From Desulfopila aestuarii DSM 18488 (GTDB taxonomy: Bacteria; Desulfobacterota; Desulfobulbia; Desulfobulbales; Desulfocapsaceae): 64,000 nucleotides of DNA. Below, piece after piece: positions 34,271 to 44,764 of this stretch. The position numbers and the translations under genes are program-made. Every line of letters begins with the position of its first letter. Position 1 is the first letter of the stretch. The notes under the pieces are model-generated. The model was given only the letters and a program-made list of their open reading frames with translations. It was not told the origin of the DNA and did no database searches. The DNA is taken from the NCBI RefSeq assembly GCF_900143695.1, contig NZ_FRFE01000013.1:1-64000 (forward strand), written 5' to 3'.

Positions 34271-35860
34271 TCAGTGATCGGGATATTTCTCACGTATTGC
34301 CAGGAATTCCGGAAGATTGCCTACAAGAATATCCACAAGCTCGGGGTCGAAATGACTCCCGCGTTCGCGCTTGACCAGAGCAACCACTTCATCCGTCGGC
34401 CAGGCTGCCTTATAACATCGGACAGAACCTAGAGCATCAAAGACATCGGCCAACGCCACAATCCGGCCATAGATATGAATATGCTCCTCGTTCAGGCCTT
34501 GCGGATACCCTCGACCGTCCCAACGTTCATGGTGCTGATGGGCGACAATGGCCGCCATCTGCAGGATCTGCCTCTGGGATTTCTTCAAGAGATCAAAGCC
34601 CATGATCGTATGATCATGCATCACTTCCATCTCCTCACGGGTCAGTCGACCGGGTTTATTCAACAGGGCGTCGGGAATGCCAATCTTACCGGCATCATGC
34701 ATGGGCGAGGCAAAGCGCAGAGACATCGCTTCCTGTTCACCCATGCCGTATTTTCGTGCCAAAAGATAGGTGTATTCCGCCACCCTCCGAACGTGATTGG
34801 CTGTCTCGTGCGAGCGTGTCTCAATAACCTCGCCCAAAGTGATGACCACTTCTTTCTGGGTATTGACAATCTCCTCCTGCAGGGCCAGCGAATCGATGAC
34901 ACTGGCGATATTATTCATGTATATCTTTACCAGCCGCCGCTCCGTTTCTTCATCGAGACGACAACCATCGAGATAGATAACGCAACGCAGATCATTCGGT
35001 GTCCTGATATGGCCAAACCAGTCATTTTCCCCGTACTCGCTCGTTCCGTCCTCCAGCACCTGCATCAGTCGCTGATATAATGACGCGGGCAGGACCGCCT
35101 CAGGGGCGCTTTCATGACAGGCTGCAAAGGCCCCCCAGCCACTGATAATCTGACTTCTGTCGTCACTGCTGAACAGGACAAAGGCGTTGTGGTTTGTCCC
35201 AATATGCACCGCCTCTTCCCGCCCCATATCATGGTGGAGCAACTGGTACATCGACTGTAGAATCCCTCGCAACAGTTCATGCATGGTGACATAGCCAAAC
35301 AGCCTGCTGGAAACCTCGACAACACCCTCTAGGTGCGTATTGATTCGCCGGACTTCCTCCTCTTTGTGCTTTCTTTCCGCCACCTCCTCCTGCAGGTCGA
35401 TGTTTTTCTGTCGCAGCTCAACGGTTTTCCTGGCTACCTCCTCTTCAAGATGCTGCTGGTACATCCTGTTTTCCTGGACAAGCCGCACCTTCTCAAGGCA
35501 ACGAGAGATGGTGTTTTCGAGGATCGCCATATTGGCGATAGGCTTGGTCAGATAGTCCCAGGCTCCAAGTTTGACACTCTGCACCGCATCATCCAGCTGA
35601 CCCGCACCTGAGATGATAACAACCGGCGTATCTGGTGAATGCTCATGGATGTAAGCCAGCACCTCAAGGCCCCCCATCACTGGCATATCCAGATCAAGAA
35701 GAACCAGATCGATATTCTCTTTCTCAAAAATATCAAGGCCTACCCGACCGTTTTCCGCCTCAACACTGGCATAACCCCACTGGGCGAGAAAAGCGGCAAA
35801 CACCTGCCGGATCATCGGTTCATCATCAATTATCAGAATCTGGATATTTTTTTTGGACAT
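34271..35860 (-). CDS. Response regulator with HD-GYP output domain
   Basis: Residues 1-125 form a receiver domain with phosphoacceptor aspartate in LVLLDLDMPVMGG and lysine in LTKPI. A coiled coil and a GAF-like middle segment (about 175-310) follow. The HD-GYP phosphodiesterase domain has RSHETANHVRRVAEYTY, MHDAGKIGIPDALL and HHERWDGRGYPQGL, with intact metal ligands and GYP. Start taken at 35860 (MSKKNIQIL); ATG at 35866 is too near the ribosome site. No sensor kinase adjoins it, so it is an orphan controlling cyclic-di-GMP. Confidence 0.9.
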   Translation of the reverse strand: MSKKNIQILIIDDEPMIRQVFAAFLAQWGYASVEAENGRVGLDIFEKENIDLVLLDLDMPVMGGLEVLAYIHEHSPDTPVVIISGAGQLDDAVQSVKLGAWDYLTKPIANMAILENTISRCLEKVRLVQENRMYQQHLEEEVARKTVELRQKNIDLQEEVAERKHKEEEVRRINTHLEGVVEVSSRLFGYVTMHELLRGILQSMYQLLHHDMGREEAVHIGTNHNAFVLFSSDDRSQIISGWGAFAACHESAPEAVLPASLYQRLMQVLEDGTSEYGENDWFGHIRTPNDLRCVIYLDGCRLDEETERRLVKIYMNNIASVIDSLALQEEIVNTQKEVVITLGEVIETRSHETANHVRRVAEYTYLLARKYGMGEQEAMSLRFASPMHDAGKIGIPDALLNKPGRLTREEMEVMHDHTIMGFDLLKKSQRQILQMAAIVAHQHHERWDGRGYPQGLNEEHIHIYGRIVALADVFDALGSVRCYKAAWPTDEVVALVKRERGSHFDPELVDILVGNLPEFLAIREKYPDH

Positions 35861-36196
35861 AACCATCCCGCCTCAAGTGTACACAGCACCACTATACCAC
35901 CCAGGTTTCATAGCCTTACATTGTAGTGTAGCACAGCCGGCCCTCGTGCCAGAAAAGAAAAAGTGCACCAGCTAGCTCAAACTATCGCTGCATACCAAGG
36001 AACAGCGGCAACCTATTTTCACCATTCAGATTTTTCAGCGGGTATGGTAGAAATGAAAAAGATTGATACTACTACCTGTAACCCTCAACCTGAGTTGAGT
36101 TGTATTTTCTCCTCACCAATGATGCCCCTTTCATGAAGTTTTCCCGTTTCACATGAGACATCTGACTTTAACCATCTGTATTATCAGAGGCCGACA
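35861..36196. other. Divergent intergenic region
   Basis: There is no gene in these 336 bp. A small inverted repeat, CTCAAC-CTGA-GTTGAG (36084-36099), is the only clear structure and could be an operator for the 5-oxoprolinase gene. No consensus promoter can be placed. Confidence 0.35.
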
Positions 36197-39100
36197 ATGA
36201 ACAAATGGCAGATCTGGGTTGACCGGGGTGGGACCTTTACCGATATCGTCGCTAAAGCTCCGGACGGCAGACTGGTAACCAAAAAACTGTTATCGGAAAA
36301 TCCGGAATGTTATAAGGATGCTGCTATCCAGGGCATACGGGAGCTACTTGGCCTGCAGGGTTCCGACACCCTTCCCCAGGACCAGATTGCCCATGTAAAA
36401 ATGGGGACCACCGTCGCAACCAACGCCCTGCTCGAACGTAAAGGTGACCGGACCTTGCTGGCCACCACCAAAGGTTTTGGCGATGCTCTGCGGATCGGCT
36501 ACCAGAGCCGTCCGGACCTTTTTGCCCGCCACATCATCCTGCCGGAGATGCTTTACGAGGAGGTGGTGGAGATAAATGAGCGGATCAGTGCCACGGGCGA
36601 ATGCCTGATCGCCCTTGACGCAGAACAGCACCGAGAAGCGCTCGTTGCAGCCTTTCACCGCGGCATCCGCTCAATCGCCATCGTTTTCATGCATGGCTAC
36701 CGCTACACTACCCATGAAAAACTGCTGGCGGAGCTGGCTAAAGAGATCGGCTTCGAGCAGATCTCGGTGAGCCATGAGGTAAGCCCATTAATGAAGCTGG
36801 TCTCCCGTGGCGACACCACAGTAGTCGACGCCTATCTCTCGCCGATCCTCCGCCGCTATGTCAATCAGGTGGCAGGAGAACTGAACAGCAGAGAAGAAAA
36901 CGGGCCGCACCTCATGTTCATGCAGTCCAACGGCGGCCTTACCGACGCCATGCTGTTCCAGGGAAAAGATGCAATCCTCTCCGGTCCGGCCGGCGGCGTA
37001 GTCGGAATGACCCGCACTGCCGCGATGAGCGATCTGACCCGGCTGATCGGCTTTGACATGGGTGGAACCTCTACCGACGTTACCCATTATGACGGCGAAT
37101 ATGAGCGGAGCTTTGAAACAGTCGTTGCCGGCATCCGGATGCGTTCGCCAATGATGCATATCCACACCGTTGCGGCCGGCGGAGGATCCATCCTCCAGTT
37201 TGACGGTTCCCGCTTCAGAGTGGGGCCCGAGTCCGCCGGCGCCAGTCCCGGTCCGGCCAGCTACCGGCGCGGCGGCCCTCTCACCGTCACCGACTGCAAT
37301 GTCATGCTGGGCAAAATTCAGCCCGACCATTTCCCCAAGGTGTTCGGCCTAAACGGTGATGAGCCGCTTGATGCTCTTGCAGTCCGAAATAGTTTTCTCC
37401 AGATGGCTCAGGACATCGCTCATGCGACGGGGACAGAACCACAGCCCCCGGAGAGTATCGCTGAAGGATTTTTACGAATCGCAGTGGAAAACATGGCCAA
37501 CGCCATCAAAAAGATATCGGTGCAGCGTGGTTACGATATCAGCGACTACACCCTCAACTGTTTTGGTGGTGCCGGCGGTCAGCACGCCTGCCTGGTTGCC
37601 GATGCACTTGGCATGCAACAGGTCTTTCTTCACCCTTTTGCCGGTGTACTCTCAGCCTACGGCATGGGCCTTGCCGACATCCGAGCCATGCGGGAAAAAC
37701 AAATTGAACGGCCCTTGGGCGATGATGGAGAAACGGTCCTTGAACAGACAGCAGCACCACTGGTAACAGAAGCACGCACCGAGGTGCTGCGCCAGGGAAT
37801 CAATGAAAAGGAGATTGCCATCATCTGCAAGGCGCATCTGCGTTACGAAGGCACGGACACCGCCCTGCTCGTTGATGCAGGGCCAGTAGCCAGGATGATC
37901 GGCGACTTCGAGCAGGCCCACCAGAAACGCTTTGGTTTTATCGCGGAAAGCCGCGGTCTGGTTATCGAGGCTGTCTCAGTGGAGGCGGTCGGTACCAGCG
38001 AATCGCTGATCGACCCGGAAACATCAACAACCACAACGACTCCCCTTCCTCCTACAGCGACTGTCGACCTCTTTCTGGAAGGCTGCTCACGCAAGGTCCC
38101 GCTCTATGGGCGAGAAGACATCCTGCCCGGCCATGTGGTGACCGGCCCGGCCATTATTGTCGAGACAACCGGCACCATTGTGGTAGAAGATGGCTGGCAG
38201 GCCAGGGTCAACAAGCGCCACCATCTCCTTTTGAACCGACATGTTCCCCGAAAACATGTAGAAGCCATCGGCACTACGATTGATCCGGTAATGCTGGAGA
38301 TCTTCAACAATCTTTTTATGTCGATTGCTGAACAGATGGGTGCCACCCTCGCCAACACCGCCTACTCCGTCAACATCAAGGAGCGGCTCGATTTTTCCTG
38401 CGCCCTGTTTGATGCAGATGGCAATCTGGTGGCCAATGCGCCCCACGTCCCTGTCCATCTGGGCTCCATGGGTGAATCGGTCCGCACCGTGATCCGCGAA
38501 AACAGCGGCAAAATGCGGGCGGGGGATGTCTACATGTTGAACGCCCCCTATAACGGCGGCACACACTTGCCCGATGTCACCGTCATCACCCCAGTGTTTG
38601 ACAGTGACAGTAACAATATCCTCTTTTACGTCGGCTCGCGCGGCCACCACGCCGATATCGGTGGCCGAACCCCTGGCTCCTCACCGCCCGACAGCTGCCA
38701 CATCGAAGAAGAAGGGGTATTGATCGACAATTTTCTGCTGTTACGGGACGGCAGGCTTAGGGAGCGGGAAACCCGCGCCTTGCTGACCTCCGGTCGCTAC
38801 CCTTGTCGTAATATTGAACAGAATATGGCCGATCTTACGGCCCAGATCGCAGCCAACGAAACCGGTGTGCGGGAACTGCGCCGGATGGTCGATCACTACG
38901 GCTTGGCGGTTGTTCACGCCTACATGCAGCATGTTCAGGACAACGCTGAAGAATCGGTACGACGAGTGCTTGGTGAACTGCCGAGTGGCGAGTTTATCTA
39001 CCACCTTGATGGCGGCTCACAAATAGCGGTCAACATCACAGTCGATCACAAAGCCCGCGGAGCGACCATCGACTTCACCGGCACCTCACCCCAGAACCCC

Positions 39101-39808
39101 GGCAACTACAACGCCCCCCGTGCAGTCTGCCAGGCCGCGGTGCTCTATGTGTTCAGGACTCTGGTTGACGACAATATCCCGTTAAACCAGGGCTGCTTAA
39201 AGCCCCTGAACATCATCATTCCCGAAGGATCCATGATCAGTCCGGTCTATCCGGCAGCAGTTATCTCGGGCAACACCGAGGTGAGCCAGGCCATCACCGA
39301 TACCCTCTACGGTGCCTTAGGGCTTCTCGCCTCCTCCCAGGGCACCATGAATAATTTTGTCTACGGCAATGAAACCTATCAGAATTATGAGACCATTTGC
39401 GGAGGCACCGGTGCCGGTCCGGACCATGACGGTACCAGCGCGGTACACAGCCACATGACCAACACCCGCATGACCGACCCGGAGGTGGTCGAGTGGCGAT
39501 TCCCGGTCCGTATCGACCAGTTCTCCATCCGTCACGGCTCAGGCGGCAAGGGTAAATTTTCTGGCGGTGATGGCGTGGTGCGTGATATCCGCTTTCTGGA
39601 GCGTATGACCGCCACCATCCTCTCGTCACATCGTGAAGTCGCCCCATACGGTCTGGCAGGCGGCCTGCCGGGACGAACAGGAAAAAACTGTGTTATCCAA
39701 AATGATGGAACAATACATGAAATTGGCGGCAACGATGAAGTCGTGATGGAGCCAGGTGATATTTTTCGCATCGAAACCCCAGGTGGTGGCGGCTACGGAA
39801 CATCATGA
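36197..39808 (+). CDS. 5-oxoprolinase/hydantoinase, fused HyuA-HyuB type
   Basis: This 1203-residue single-chain enzyme hydrolyses 5-oxoproline or a hydantoin using ATP. The N-terminal half is HyuA-like with an actin-type ATPase fold ([55 protein letters not shown]). The C-terminal half, from about residue 690, is HyuB-like ([36 protein letters not shown], and the glycine-rich end ETPGGGGYG). Full fusion of both halves fits OplAH 5-oxoprolinase. Substrate choice between 5-oxoproline and hydantoins cannot be made from sequence alone. Confidence 0.92.
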   Translation: MNKWQIWVDRGGTFTDIVAKAPDGRLVTKKLLSENPECYKDAAIQGIRELLGLQGSDTLPQDQIAHVKMGTTVATNALLERKGDRTLLATTKGFGDALRIGYQSRPDLFARHIILPEMLYEEVVEINERISATGECLIALDAEQHREALVAAFHRGIRSIAIVFMHGYRYTTHEKLLAELAKEIGFEQISVSHEVSPLMKLVSRGDTTVVDAYLSPILRRYVNQVAGELNSREENGPHLMFMQSNGGLTDAMLFQGKDAILSGPAGGVVGMTRTAAMSDLTRLIGFDMGGTSTDVTHYDGEYERSFETVVAGIRMRSPMMHIHTVAAGGGSILQFDGSRFRVGPESAGASPGPASYRRGGPLTVTDCNVMLGKIQPDHFPKVFGLNGDEPLDALAVRNSFLQMAQDIAHATGTEPQPPESIAEGFLRIAVENMANAIKKISVQRGYDISDYTLNCFGGAGGQHACLVADALGMQQVFLHPFAGVLSAYGMGLADIRAMREKQIERPLGDDGETVLEQTAAPLVTEARTEVLRQGINEKEIAIICKAHLRYEGTDTALLVDAGPVARMIGDFEQAHQKRFGFIAESRGLVIEAVSVEAVGTSESLIDPETSTTTTTPLPPTATVDLFLEGCSRKVPLYGREDILPGHVVTGPAIIVETTGTIVVEDGWQARVNKRHHLLLNRHVPRKHVEAIGTTIDPVMLEIFNNLFMSIAEQMGATLANTAYSVNIKERLDFSCALFDADGNLVANAPHVPVHLGSMGESVRTVIRENSGKMRAGDVYMLNAPYNGGTHLPDVTVITPVFDSDSNNILFYVGSRGHHADIGGRTPGSSPPDSCHIEEEGVLIDNFLLLRDGRLRERETRALLTSGRYPCRNIEQNMADLTAQIAANETGVRELRRMVDHYGLAVVHAYMQHVQDNAEESVRRVLGELPSGEFIYHLDGGSQIAVNITVDHKARGATIDFTGTSPQNPGNYNAPRAVCQAAVLYVFRTLVDDNIPLNQGCLKPLNIIIPEGSMISPVYPAAVISGNTEVSQAITDTLYGALGLLASSQGTMNNFVYGNETYQNYETICGGTGAGPDHDGTSAVHSHMTNTRMTDPEVVEWRFPVRIDQFSIRHGSGGKGKFSGGDGVVRDIRFLERMTATILSSHREVAPYGLAGGLPGRTGKNCVIQNDGTIHEIGGNDEVVMEPGDIFRIETPGGGGYGTS

Positions 39809-40040
39809 ATTCAATTAGTTTTATCATAACGGTGCATTTTTTTTCATCACAAATTACCGCTTCCTGCTGGATTCTTACATGACAGTGTGTTAAGGTTCGC
39901 AAGTATAACGTTGTTACTGTCAACTCGGTTTCCGCGGGTTCGCAATAACAAGAGCGATCCTGCCGGGAGCAAATTCCCGAAAGCCTTTTACAAGGCGCCG
40001 TTCCTGGACATCTTTCACATTTCATTTCACGGAGGCGATA

Positions 40041-41018
40041 ATGAAAAAACCAGTACGTGTAGCGATTACCGGTGCAGCAGGGCAGATCAGCTATTCCATC
40101 ATTTTCCGGGTCGCGGCAGGCGATATGCTTGGCAAAGATCAGCCAGTCATTCTGCAGCTGCTGGAAATTCCACCGGCAATGGGCGCCTTAAATGGCGTAG
40201 TCATGGAACTCAATGACTGTGCTTTCCCGCTGGTTGCCGGCATTGTCGCCACCGACGATCCCAACGTTGCTTTCAAGGATACCGACTACGCCGTTCTGGT
40301 CGGCGCTCGTCCGCGTGGACCGGGTATGGAGCGTAGCGACCTGCTCATGGCCAATGCCAAGATTTTCTCAGTTCAGGGCAAAGCGCTGAATGACCACGCC
40401 AGCCGCGACGTCAAGGTACTGGTTGTCGGCAACCCTGCCAACACCAACGCCCTCATCACCTTGAAAAATGCTCCCGATCTCAATCCGCGCAACATCACCG
40501 CCATGATGCGTCTTGATCACAACCGCTCAATCTCCCAGATCAGTGAGAAACTTGGCTGCCCGACCACCAGCATCGAGAAGATGGTTGTCTGGGGCAATCA
40601 CTCCGCCACCCAGTATCCGGACATCAGCTACGCAACCGCTGAGGGTGCACCGGTAAAAGATAAGGTGGATAACGACTGGTACGTTAAGACCTTCATCCCC
40701 ACCGTCCAGCAGCGCGGCGCCGCCATCATCAAGGCCCGTGGCGCTTCCAGTGCCGCTTCGGCCGCTTCCGCTGCCATTGATCATATGCGTGACTGGGCTC
40801 TCGGCTCTAACGGCCAGTGGGTCAGCATGGGTGTCTATTCCAAAGGCAACTCCTACGGCATCGACGAGGATCTTATCTACTCTCGCCCCATCACCTGCGA
40901 AAACGGTGAGTGGAAAGAAATCACCGGCCTGGAAGTAAACAGCTTCTCCCGCGAGATGATGACAGCAACGGAAAAAGAGCTGGCTGGCGAACGTGAGGCT
41001 ATTGCCGAAATGCTGTAA
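40041..41018 (+). CDS. mdh: Malate dehydrogenase
   Basis: The 325-residue NAD-dependent enzyme interconverts malate and oxaloacetate in the TCA cycle. It shows the Rossmann glycine loop [15 protein letters not shown], the substrate arginines in [15 protein letters not shown], and the catalytic aspartate and histidine in MRLDHNRS and [13 protein letters not shown]. Length and motifs fit the cytosolic-type (group 2) MDH rather than the LDH-like type. An excellent ribosome site (CGGAGG) and a strong terminator frame it, so it is monocistronic. Confidence 0.96.
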   Translation: MKKPVRVAITGAAGQISYSIIFRVAAGDMLGKDQPVILQLLEIPPAMGALNGVVMELNDCAFPLVAGIVATDDPNVAFKDTDYAVLVGARPRGPGMERSDLLMANAKIFSVQGKALNDHASRDVKVLVVGNPANTNALITLKNAPDLNPRNITAMMRLDHNRSISQISEKLGCPTTSIEKMVVWGNHSATQYPDISYATAEGAPVKDKVDNDWYVKTFIPTVQQRGAAIIKARGASSAASAASAAIDHMRDWALGSNGQWVSMGVYSKGNSYGIDEDLIYSRPITCENGEWKEITGLEVNSFSREMMTATEKELAGEREAIAEML

Positions 41019-41049
41019 TCTCCAGTTTCTGATCATAAGTAGAATCCCA

Positions 41050-41096
41050 AAAGAAAGGGGTTATCTCGTTTGAGATAGCCCCTTTTTCTTTTTCCA
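41050..41096 (+). terminator. Rho-independent terminator after mdh
   Basis: GAAAGGGG-TATCTC pairs with GAGATA-CCCCTTTTTC around GTTT and runs into TTTTTCTTTTT, 35 bp after the mdh stop. Both the A-rich 5' side and the T-run are clear. Confidence 0.85.
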
Positions 41097-41287
41097 GTCA
41101 AACAACCGCCCATCCCGCCACGTAACGTAGAATCAACAAAGCGCCACCAGACAATCAAGGATTCGAATTTCAATAACCTTTTGGCACTGTACCAAAAGTC
41201 GACTAAGATACGACAATTGCGTACTGAAACACAGCACCCGGCCACTCATTTCCTACCTAGAACCTGTCACGCCACCTCGGAGGCCCT

Positions 41288-43159
41288 GTGATCCTGCAAT
41301 CCCTGCTTGTACGACTGATTCTCGTCCTACTCCTCGCCCTCCCCTCTCTGGTATCTGCTCAGGACATCAACAGAATGGGTGATATCAACACCCGCCTGCA
41401 GCAGCTTTCGCAGAAAATGGCAACCTGCGCCCCAGGCAGTGACTGCCAGATGAGAACCATGCAGGAGATGCAGGCGTTGGTACAGGAACATCTTGGTATA
41501 AACATGGCACAGGGACAATCCATGGCACAGGTCCAACCGACCATTCCAACCTGCGCTGGTCAAATCAGACCAGGCTGGTCTTGCCTGCCGTTGAAGATGC
41601 ATGTTTCTGACACAACCGACCGCAAGAACTGGGCCTCCTACTGCACCAACCCAGGACTGTTGCCGTGCGATGAACAGTGGTATGTCGCCGATGATTTGAC
41701 TTTTGATTATTCAGCGACGGGAAGCGGCGCGCTTCACTACACTAAAGACTTCAAGGAATTTGAAATATGGGTGCGTTCACAACCGACTGATAACAAGGTG
41801 AAAGAGCTGAAAATCAACAGAAAATGGCGTGATCAGGTCTATATTGGCAACAACCCGGTAGAAAAGTGGGCGTCACGCACCGGTCCCGCCGGGACGGTGC
41901 ATGTTGCCAACCCTTTCTCCTTTACCGTCATCCACCCGGATAATGACGCAGTGACCAGCAATATCAATTTCTTTGGTTTGTCGGTCAGCAGCACCGATCC
42001 GGAAATGTCCGAAGCGTATGGCTCTTCGATCCAATCCGGCAACCAGACCGTTAAATACATGATGACACCTGCCATCATCAAGGAAATGGTCACCACAGGG
42101 CAGTTCTCCAAGACATTGCAATGGAAAGAAAAAGAAAGCGACGGCAGGTCCTATGAAGCGCATACGGTAAAATTTGACATTGAAGCTCAGGCAATAAAGC
42201 CTGAGAAACCGGGAGCGCTGGTGGTCTCTCCCTCCACCGGTTTCAGCTCGAACCGGTCCGACCCCAAAAAGCCATTCGCCCCCCTTTCCAAGACCTACAC
42301 CCTTAAGAACACGAGCGATAAAACAATCAACTTCATCGTAGCCAGAAAAGCAAAATGGCTGACTCTCGATAAAACAGGAGGCAGCCTGCCACCCGGAGGC
42401 AGTTCTACTGTAACGGTTGCGGTCGATGTCCCGGTCGCCGGTAAGCTTGCGGAGGATACTTACAAAGACACTGTGATTTTTACAAATACCACCGATGGCA
42501 AAGGCAGCACCACCCGCTCCGCTGAAATATCACTCGCCGAGGAGCAGATCTGGCAGGTCTGGCTCACCGGCCAGGAAACCGATGATATCGGCGGCAAGGC
42601 CATGTATATGAAGATCAAGGATACATGGGCTACTCAAGTGGTGGAATACAGTGTGCGATTTAACTATAAAATAATCGTCACGTTCACCATCATGAAAAAG
42701 AAAGGAGCCTGGGTCTATAAAGATGGAACGATCACCACAGCAAGTGTCACGCCAGCGCCCTCATTTGATCCAAAAATTTTCTTTGTTAAGTCTTGGAACT
42801 GCACAAACTGCAGCAAAGTGAACCAACTGCAAGGAACAAGCATTGGAGGAAAGGTGATCGGAAACGCTGTACAATTATCCTGGCTGAGAATCATTCCAAA
42901 CGTCACGGTTCAGAATAAACTCATACTGCAATGGACCGCCAAGGACGGAAGCAGGCAAGAATCAATGAAGGGATATAGCAATAACTATTTCATGTCCGAA
43001 CGCTTTTTTGACTACGCGAGCACGCACAAACTCCCCCTGGAGAACAGAGAATATATCCCGACGCCATTTAAGCAGAAAAGCGCGAACGACCAGTTCCGGC
43101 AAAAGGGCAGGCACCCCATTCATATGTACCACCGGTATACGATAAAACGGTTGAAGTAA
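41288..43159 (+). CDS. Secreted protein of unknown function with a BACON-like domain
   Basis: It starts with GTG behind CGGAGG. The 623-residue product has a signal peptide (LVRLILVLLLALPSLVSA-QD). A short glutamine- and methionine-rich helical region follows, with cysteines in CAPGSDC and CAGQIRPGWSCLP. Residues about 315-420 look like a BACON or Ig-type beta domain (SKTYTLKNTSDKTINFIVARKAKWLTLDKTGGSLPPGGSSTVTV in outline). The C-terminal part has NCTNCSK and beta-rich sequence. It is probably periplasmic or surface-located. No enzymatic motif is recognised. The gene stands alone between mdh and the IS3 element. Confidence 0.72.
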   Translation: MILQSLLVRLILVLLLALPSLVSAQDINRMGDINTRLQQLSQKMATCAPGSDCQMRTMQEMQALVQEHLGINMAQGQSMAQVQPTIPTCAGQIRPGWSCLPLKMHVSDTTDRKNWASYCTNPGLLPCDEQWYVADDLTFDYSATGSGALHYTKDFKEFEIWVRSQPTDNKVKELKINRKWRDQVYIGNNPVEKWASRTGPAGTVHVANPFSFTVIHPDNDAVTSNINFFGLSVSSTDPEMSEAYGSSIQSGNQTVKYMMTPAIIKEMVTTGQFSKTLQWKEKESDGRSYEAHTVKFDIEAQAIKPEKPGALVVSPSTGFSSNRSDPKKPFAPLSKTYTLKNTSDKTINFIVARKAKWLTLDKTGGSLPPGGSSTVTVAVDVPVAGKLAEDTYKDTVIFTNTTDGKGSTTRSAEISLAEEQIWQVWLTGQETDDIGGKAMYMKIKDTWATQVVEYSVRFNYKIIVTFTIMKKKGAWVYKDGTITTASVTPAPSFDPKIFFVKSWNCTNCSKVNQLQGTSIGGKVIGNAVQLSWLRIIPNVTVQNKLILQWTAKDGSRQESMKGYSNNYFMSERFFDYASTHKLPLENREYIPTPFKQKSANDQFRQKGRHPIHMYHRYTIKRLK

Positions 43160-43430
43160 GCGGCATACATACGAGACAAAAAAGCCTGGCAAAGACCATG
43201 GCTGCATAGAATACCAGTTTTTCAGTTATAGGCCATCTTGAAGCGATCATAATGAATGGTCGGCCCGCGTCCATGGGGAAAGCCACAACGTTACAGAAAG
43301 AAAAGTCCTGGCCCCAAAAACCATGACAACATTGACAGCCCCAAAAGACGCGGTACGAATGGAGTAGTCAGAGGTGGCTCAGTTCGTTTGAACAGGTTTC
43401 TCCATTTTTTAAGTGGAAAACCTACCTTTT

Positions 43431-44261
43431 CTACGCTGCCAGATTCAGTGCTGGCAGCGTTGCGTAATAGACCTCATCAGGTGTCCGCCTGTTCAGGCCG
43501 GAATGCGGTCGAGCTCCATTGTACCAATCAAAATATCTTCTTATAGATCTGCGTGCCTCAGAAACAGAGTTATATGCATGCAGATACACCTGCTCATATT
43601 TCACGGTTCTCCATAAACGCTCGACAAAAATATTGTCTCGCCACGCCCCTCTGCCATCCATGCTCAGCCTGCAACCATGGCTTTTCACGGTTTCCACAAA
43701 CTCAAGCGCACTAAACTGACTCCCCTGATCGGTGTTGATGATCTCAGGTGTCCCATGGCGAGCGAATGCTTCATTGAGAACATCTACGGCATGACAGGCC
43801 TCCAGAGTAATGGCAACTTTCGCCGCCAGCATTTTCCGACTGGCCCAGTCAACAACCGCTGTCAAGTAAACAAAACCCTTAGCCATTGGGATGTACGTCG
43901 TATCCAGGGCCCATACTTGATTTGCCCTGCTGATGTTCATACCGCGCAGTAGGTAAGGATAAACGGCGTGACCGGAGTGCTTCTTACTCGTTTTCGGTTT
44001 TTGGTAGACGGCCTCGATTCCCATCCGTTTCATCAATGTGCCAACACGGCTACGACCTACAGGCTTTTCTTCCCGAACGAGTTGGTCGCGAAGCATTCGC
44101 GCGCCCATGAACGGGTACTCCAGATGGAGTTGGTCGATTCGGCGCATTAGCGCCAGATCGTCCTCACTGATTGGTCGAGGCTGGTAATACACACTGCCAC
44201 GGCTTATCCCAAGCAGCTTTGCCTGTTGGCTGATTGCAAGTTCATGGCTACGGTTGATCAT
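43431..44261 (-). CDS. IS3-family transposase OrfB (DDE catalytic subunit)
   Basis: This is a 276-residue integrase-core transposase. HTH_21-like LGISRGSVYYQPRP precedes the catalytic core. D in WALDTTYIP, D in IINTDQGSQF and E in DNIFVERLWRTVKYE provide the DDE triad. The ending RPHSGLNRRTPDEVYY is typical of IS3. Its start overlaps the orfA stop (ATGA), so expression is by coupling or by frameshifting to an OrfAB fusion. Confidence 0.92.
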   Translation of the reverse strand: MINRSHELAISQQAKLLGISRGSVYYQPRPISEDDLALMRRIDQLHLEYPFMGARMLRDQLVREEKPVGRSRVGTLMKRMGIEAVYQKPKTSKKHSGHAVYPYLLRGMNISRANQVWALDTTYIPMAKGFVYLTAVVDWASRKMLAAKVAITLEACHAVDVLNEAFARHGTPEIINTDQGSQFSALEFVETVKSHGCRLSMDGRGAWRDNIFVERLWRTVKYEQVYLHAYNSVSEARRSIRRYFDWYNGARPHSGLNRRTPDEVYYATLPALNLAA

Positions 44262-44560
44262 CGCTTTGCGCTCAGCAATCCCGCCTTGTTGAGCGCACCC
44301 TCTAAAAAATCATTTTCCAGAGTCAGTTGACCGATCTTGGCATGCAGAACCTTCAGATCGATCCCAGGTTCGCCACCTGTGCCTTTACTGAAAACAGTAG
44401 TTGCTTGTTCAACAAGTTGCTTCTTCCAGGTCGTGATCTGGTTGGGATGCACCCCGTATTGCTCTGCCAACTCGGACAAAGTCTTATCCCCAGCCATTGC
44501 GGCAAGCGCCACTTTCGCTTTGAAGTTCGCTGAATGGTTCCGTCTCGTTCTCTTTGCCAT
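44258..44560 (-). CDS. IS3-family transposase OrfA (helix-turn-helix subunit)
   Basis: Start chosen at 44560 (MAKRTRRNHS), which has AAGGAG at ideal spacing; the frame extends to 44614. The 100-residue protein has a helix-turn-helix (LSELAEQYGVHPNQITTWKKQL) and a C-terminal leucine-zipper segment (LHAKIGQLTLENDFLEGAL) used for multimerisation, as in IS3 OrfA proteins. Confidence 0.92.
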   Translation of the reverse strand: MAKRTRRNHSANFKAKVALAAMAGDKTLSELAEQYGVHPNQITTWKKQLVEQATTVFSKGTGGEPGIDLKVLHAKIGQLTLENDFLEGALNKAGLLSAKR

Positions 44561-44764
44561 GCTCTGCTCCTTATTAAGCCTTGGGAAGGCTTTCATTGGT
44601 AGCAGATTTTCCACTTAACGGCTTGTTCAAATTTGCCGGGCCAGCTCTGTCTACACCCTGCATCAATTGGCTGCTGAACGCCGTGGAGCTGCATCATTTT
44701 TCCAAGCTTGATCGGCGGCCAGGGAATTAAAATCGGTGTGGCTACAAGCTGCCCACCGGCATGA

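Larger units (their letters stand above)
43389..44629 (-). mobile_element. IS3-family insertion sequence
   Basis: Two overlapping transposase genes lie between imperfect inverted ends. The left end reads TGAACAGGTTTCTCC and then TTAAGTGGAAAACCT. The right end, reversed, reads TGAACAAGCCG and then TTAAGTGGAAAATCT. The element is about 1.24 kb. I see no convincing 3-4 bp target duplication at these coordinates, so the exact ends may be off by a few bases or the copy may be old. Both reading frames look intact. It lies between two apparently unrelated genes without breaking either. Confidence 0.82.

Noticed and set aside
39880-39912. Sigma-70 promoter for mdh (ATGACA with TATAAC)
   Set aside because: The spacer is about 19 bp and the -35 is imperfect, too weak to list as a feature.
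43384-44634. Target-site duplication of the IS3 element
   Set aside because: Flanking triplets and tetramers at the most likely ends do not match, so no duplication is claimed.
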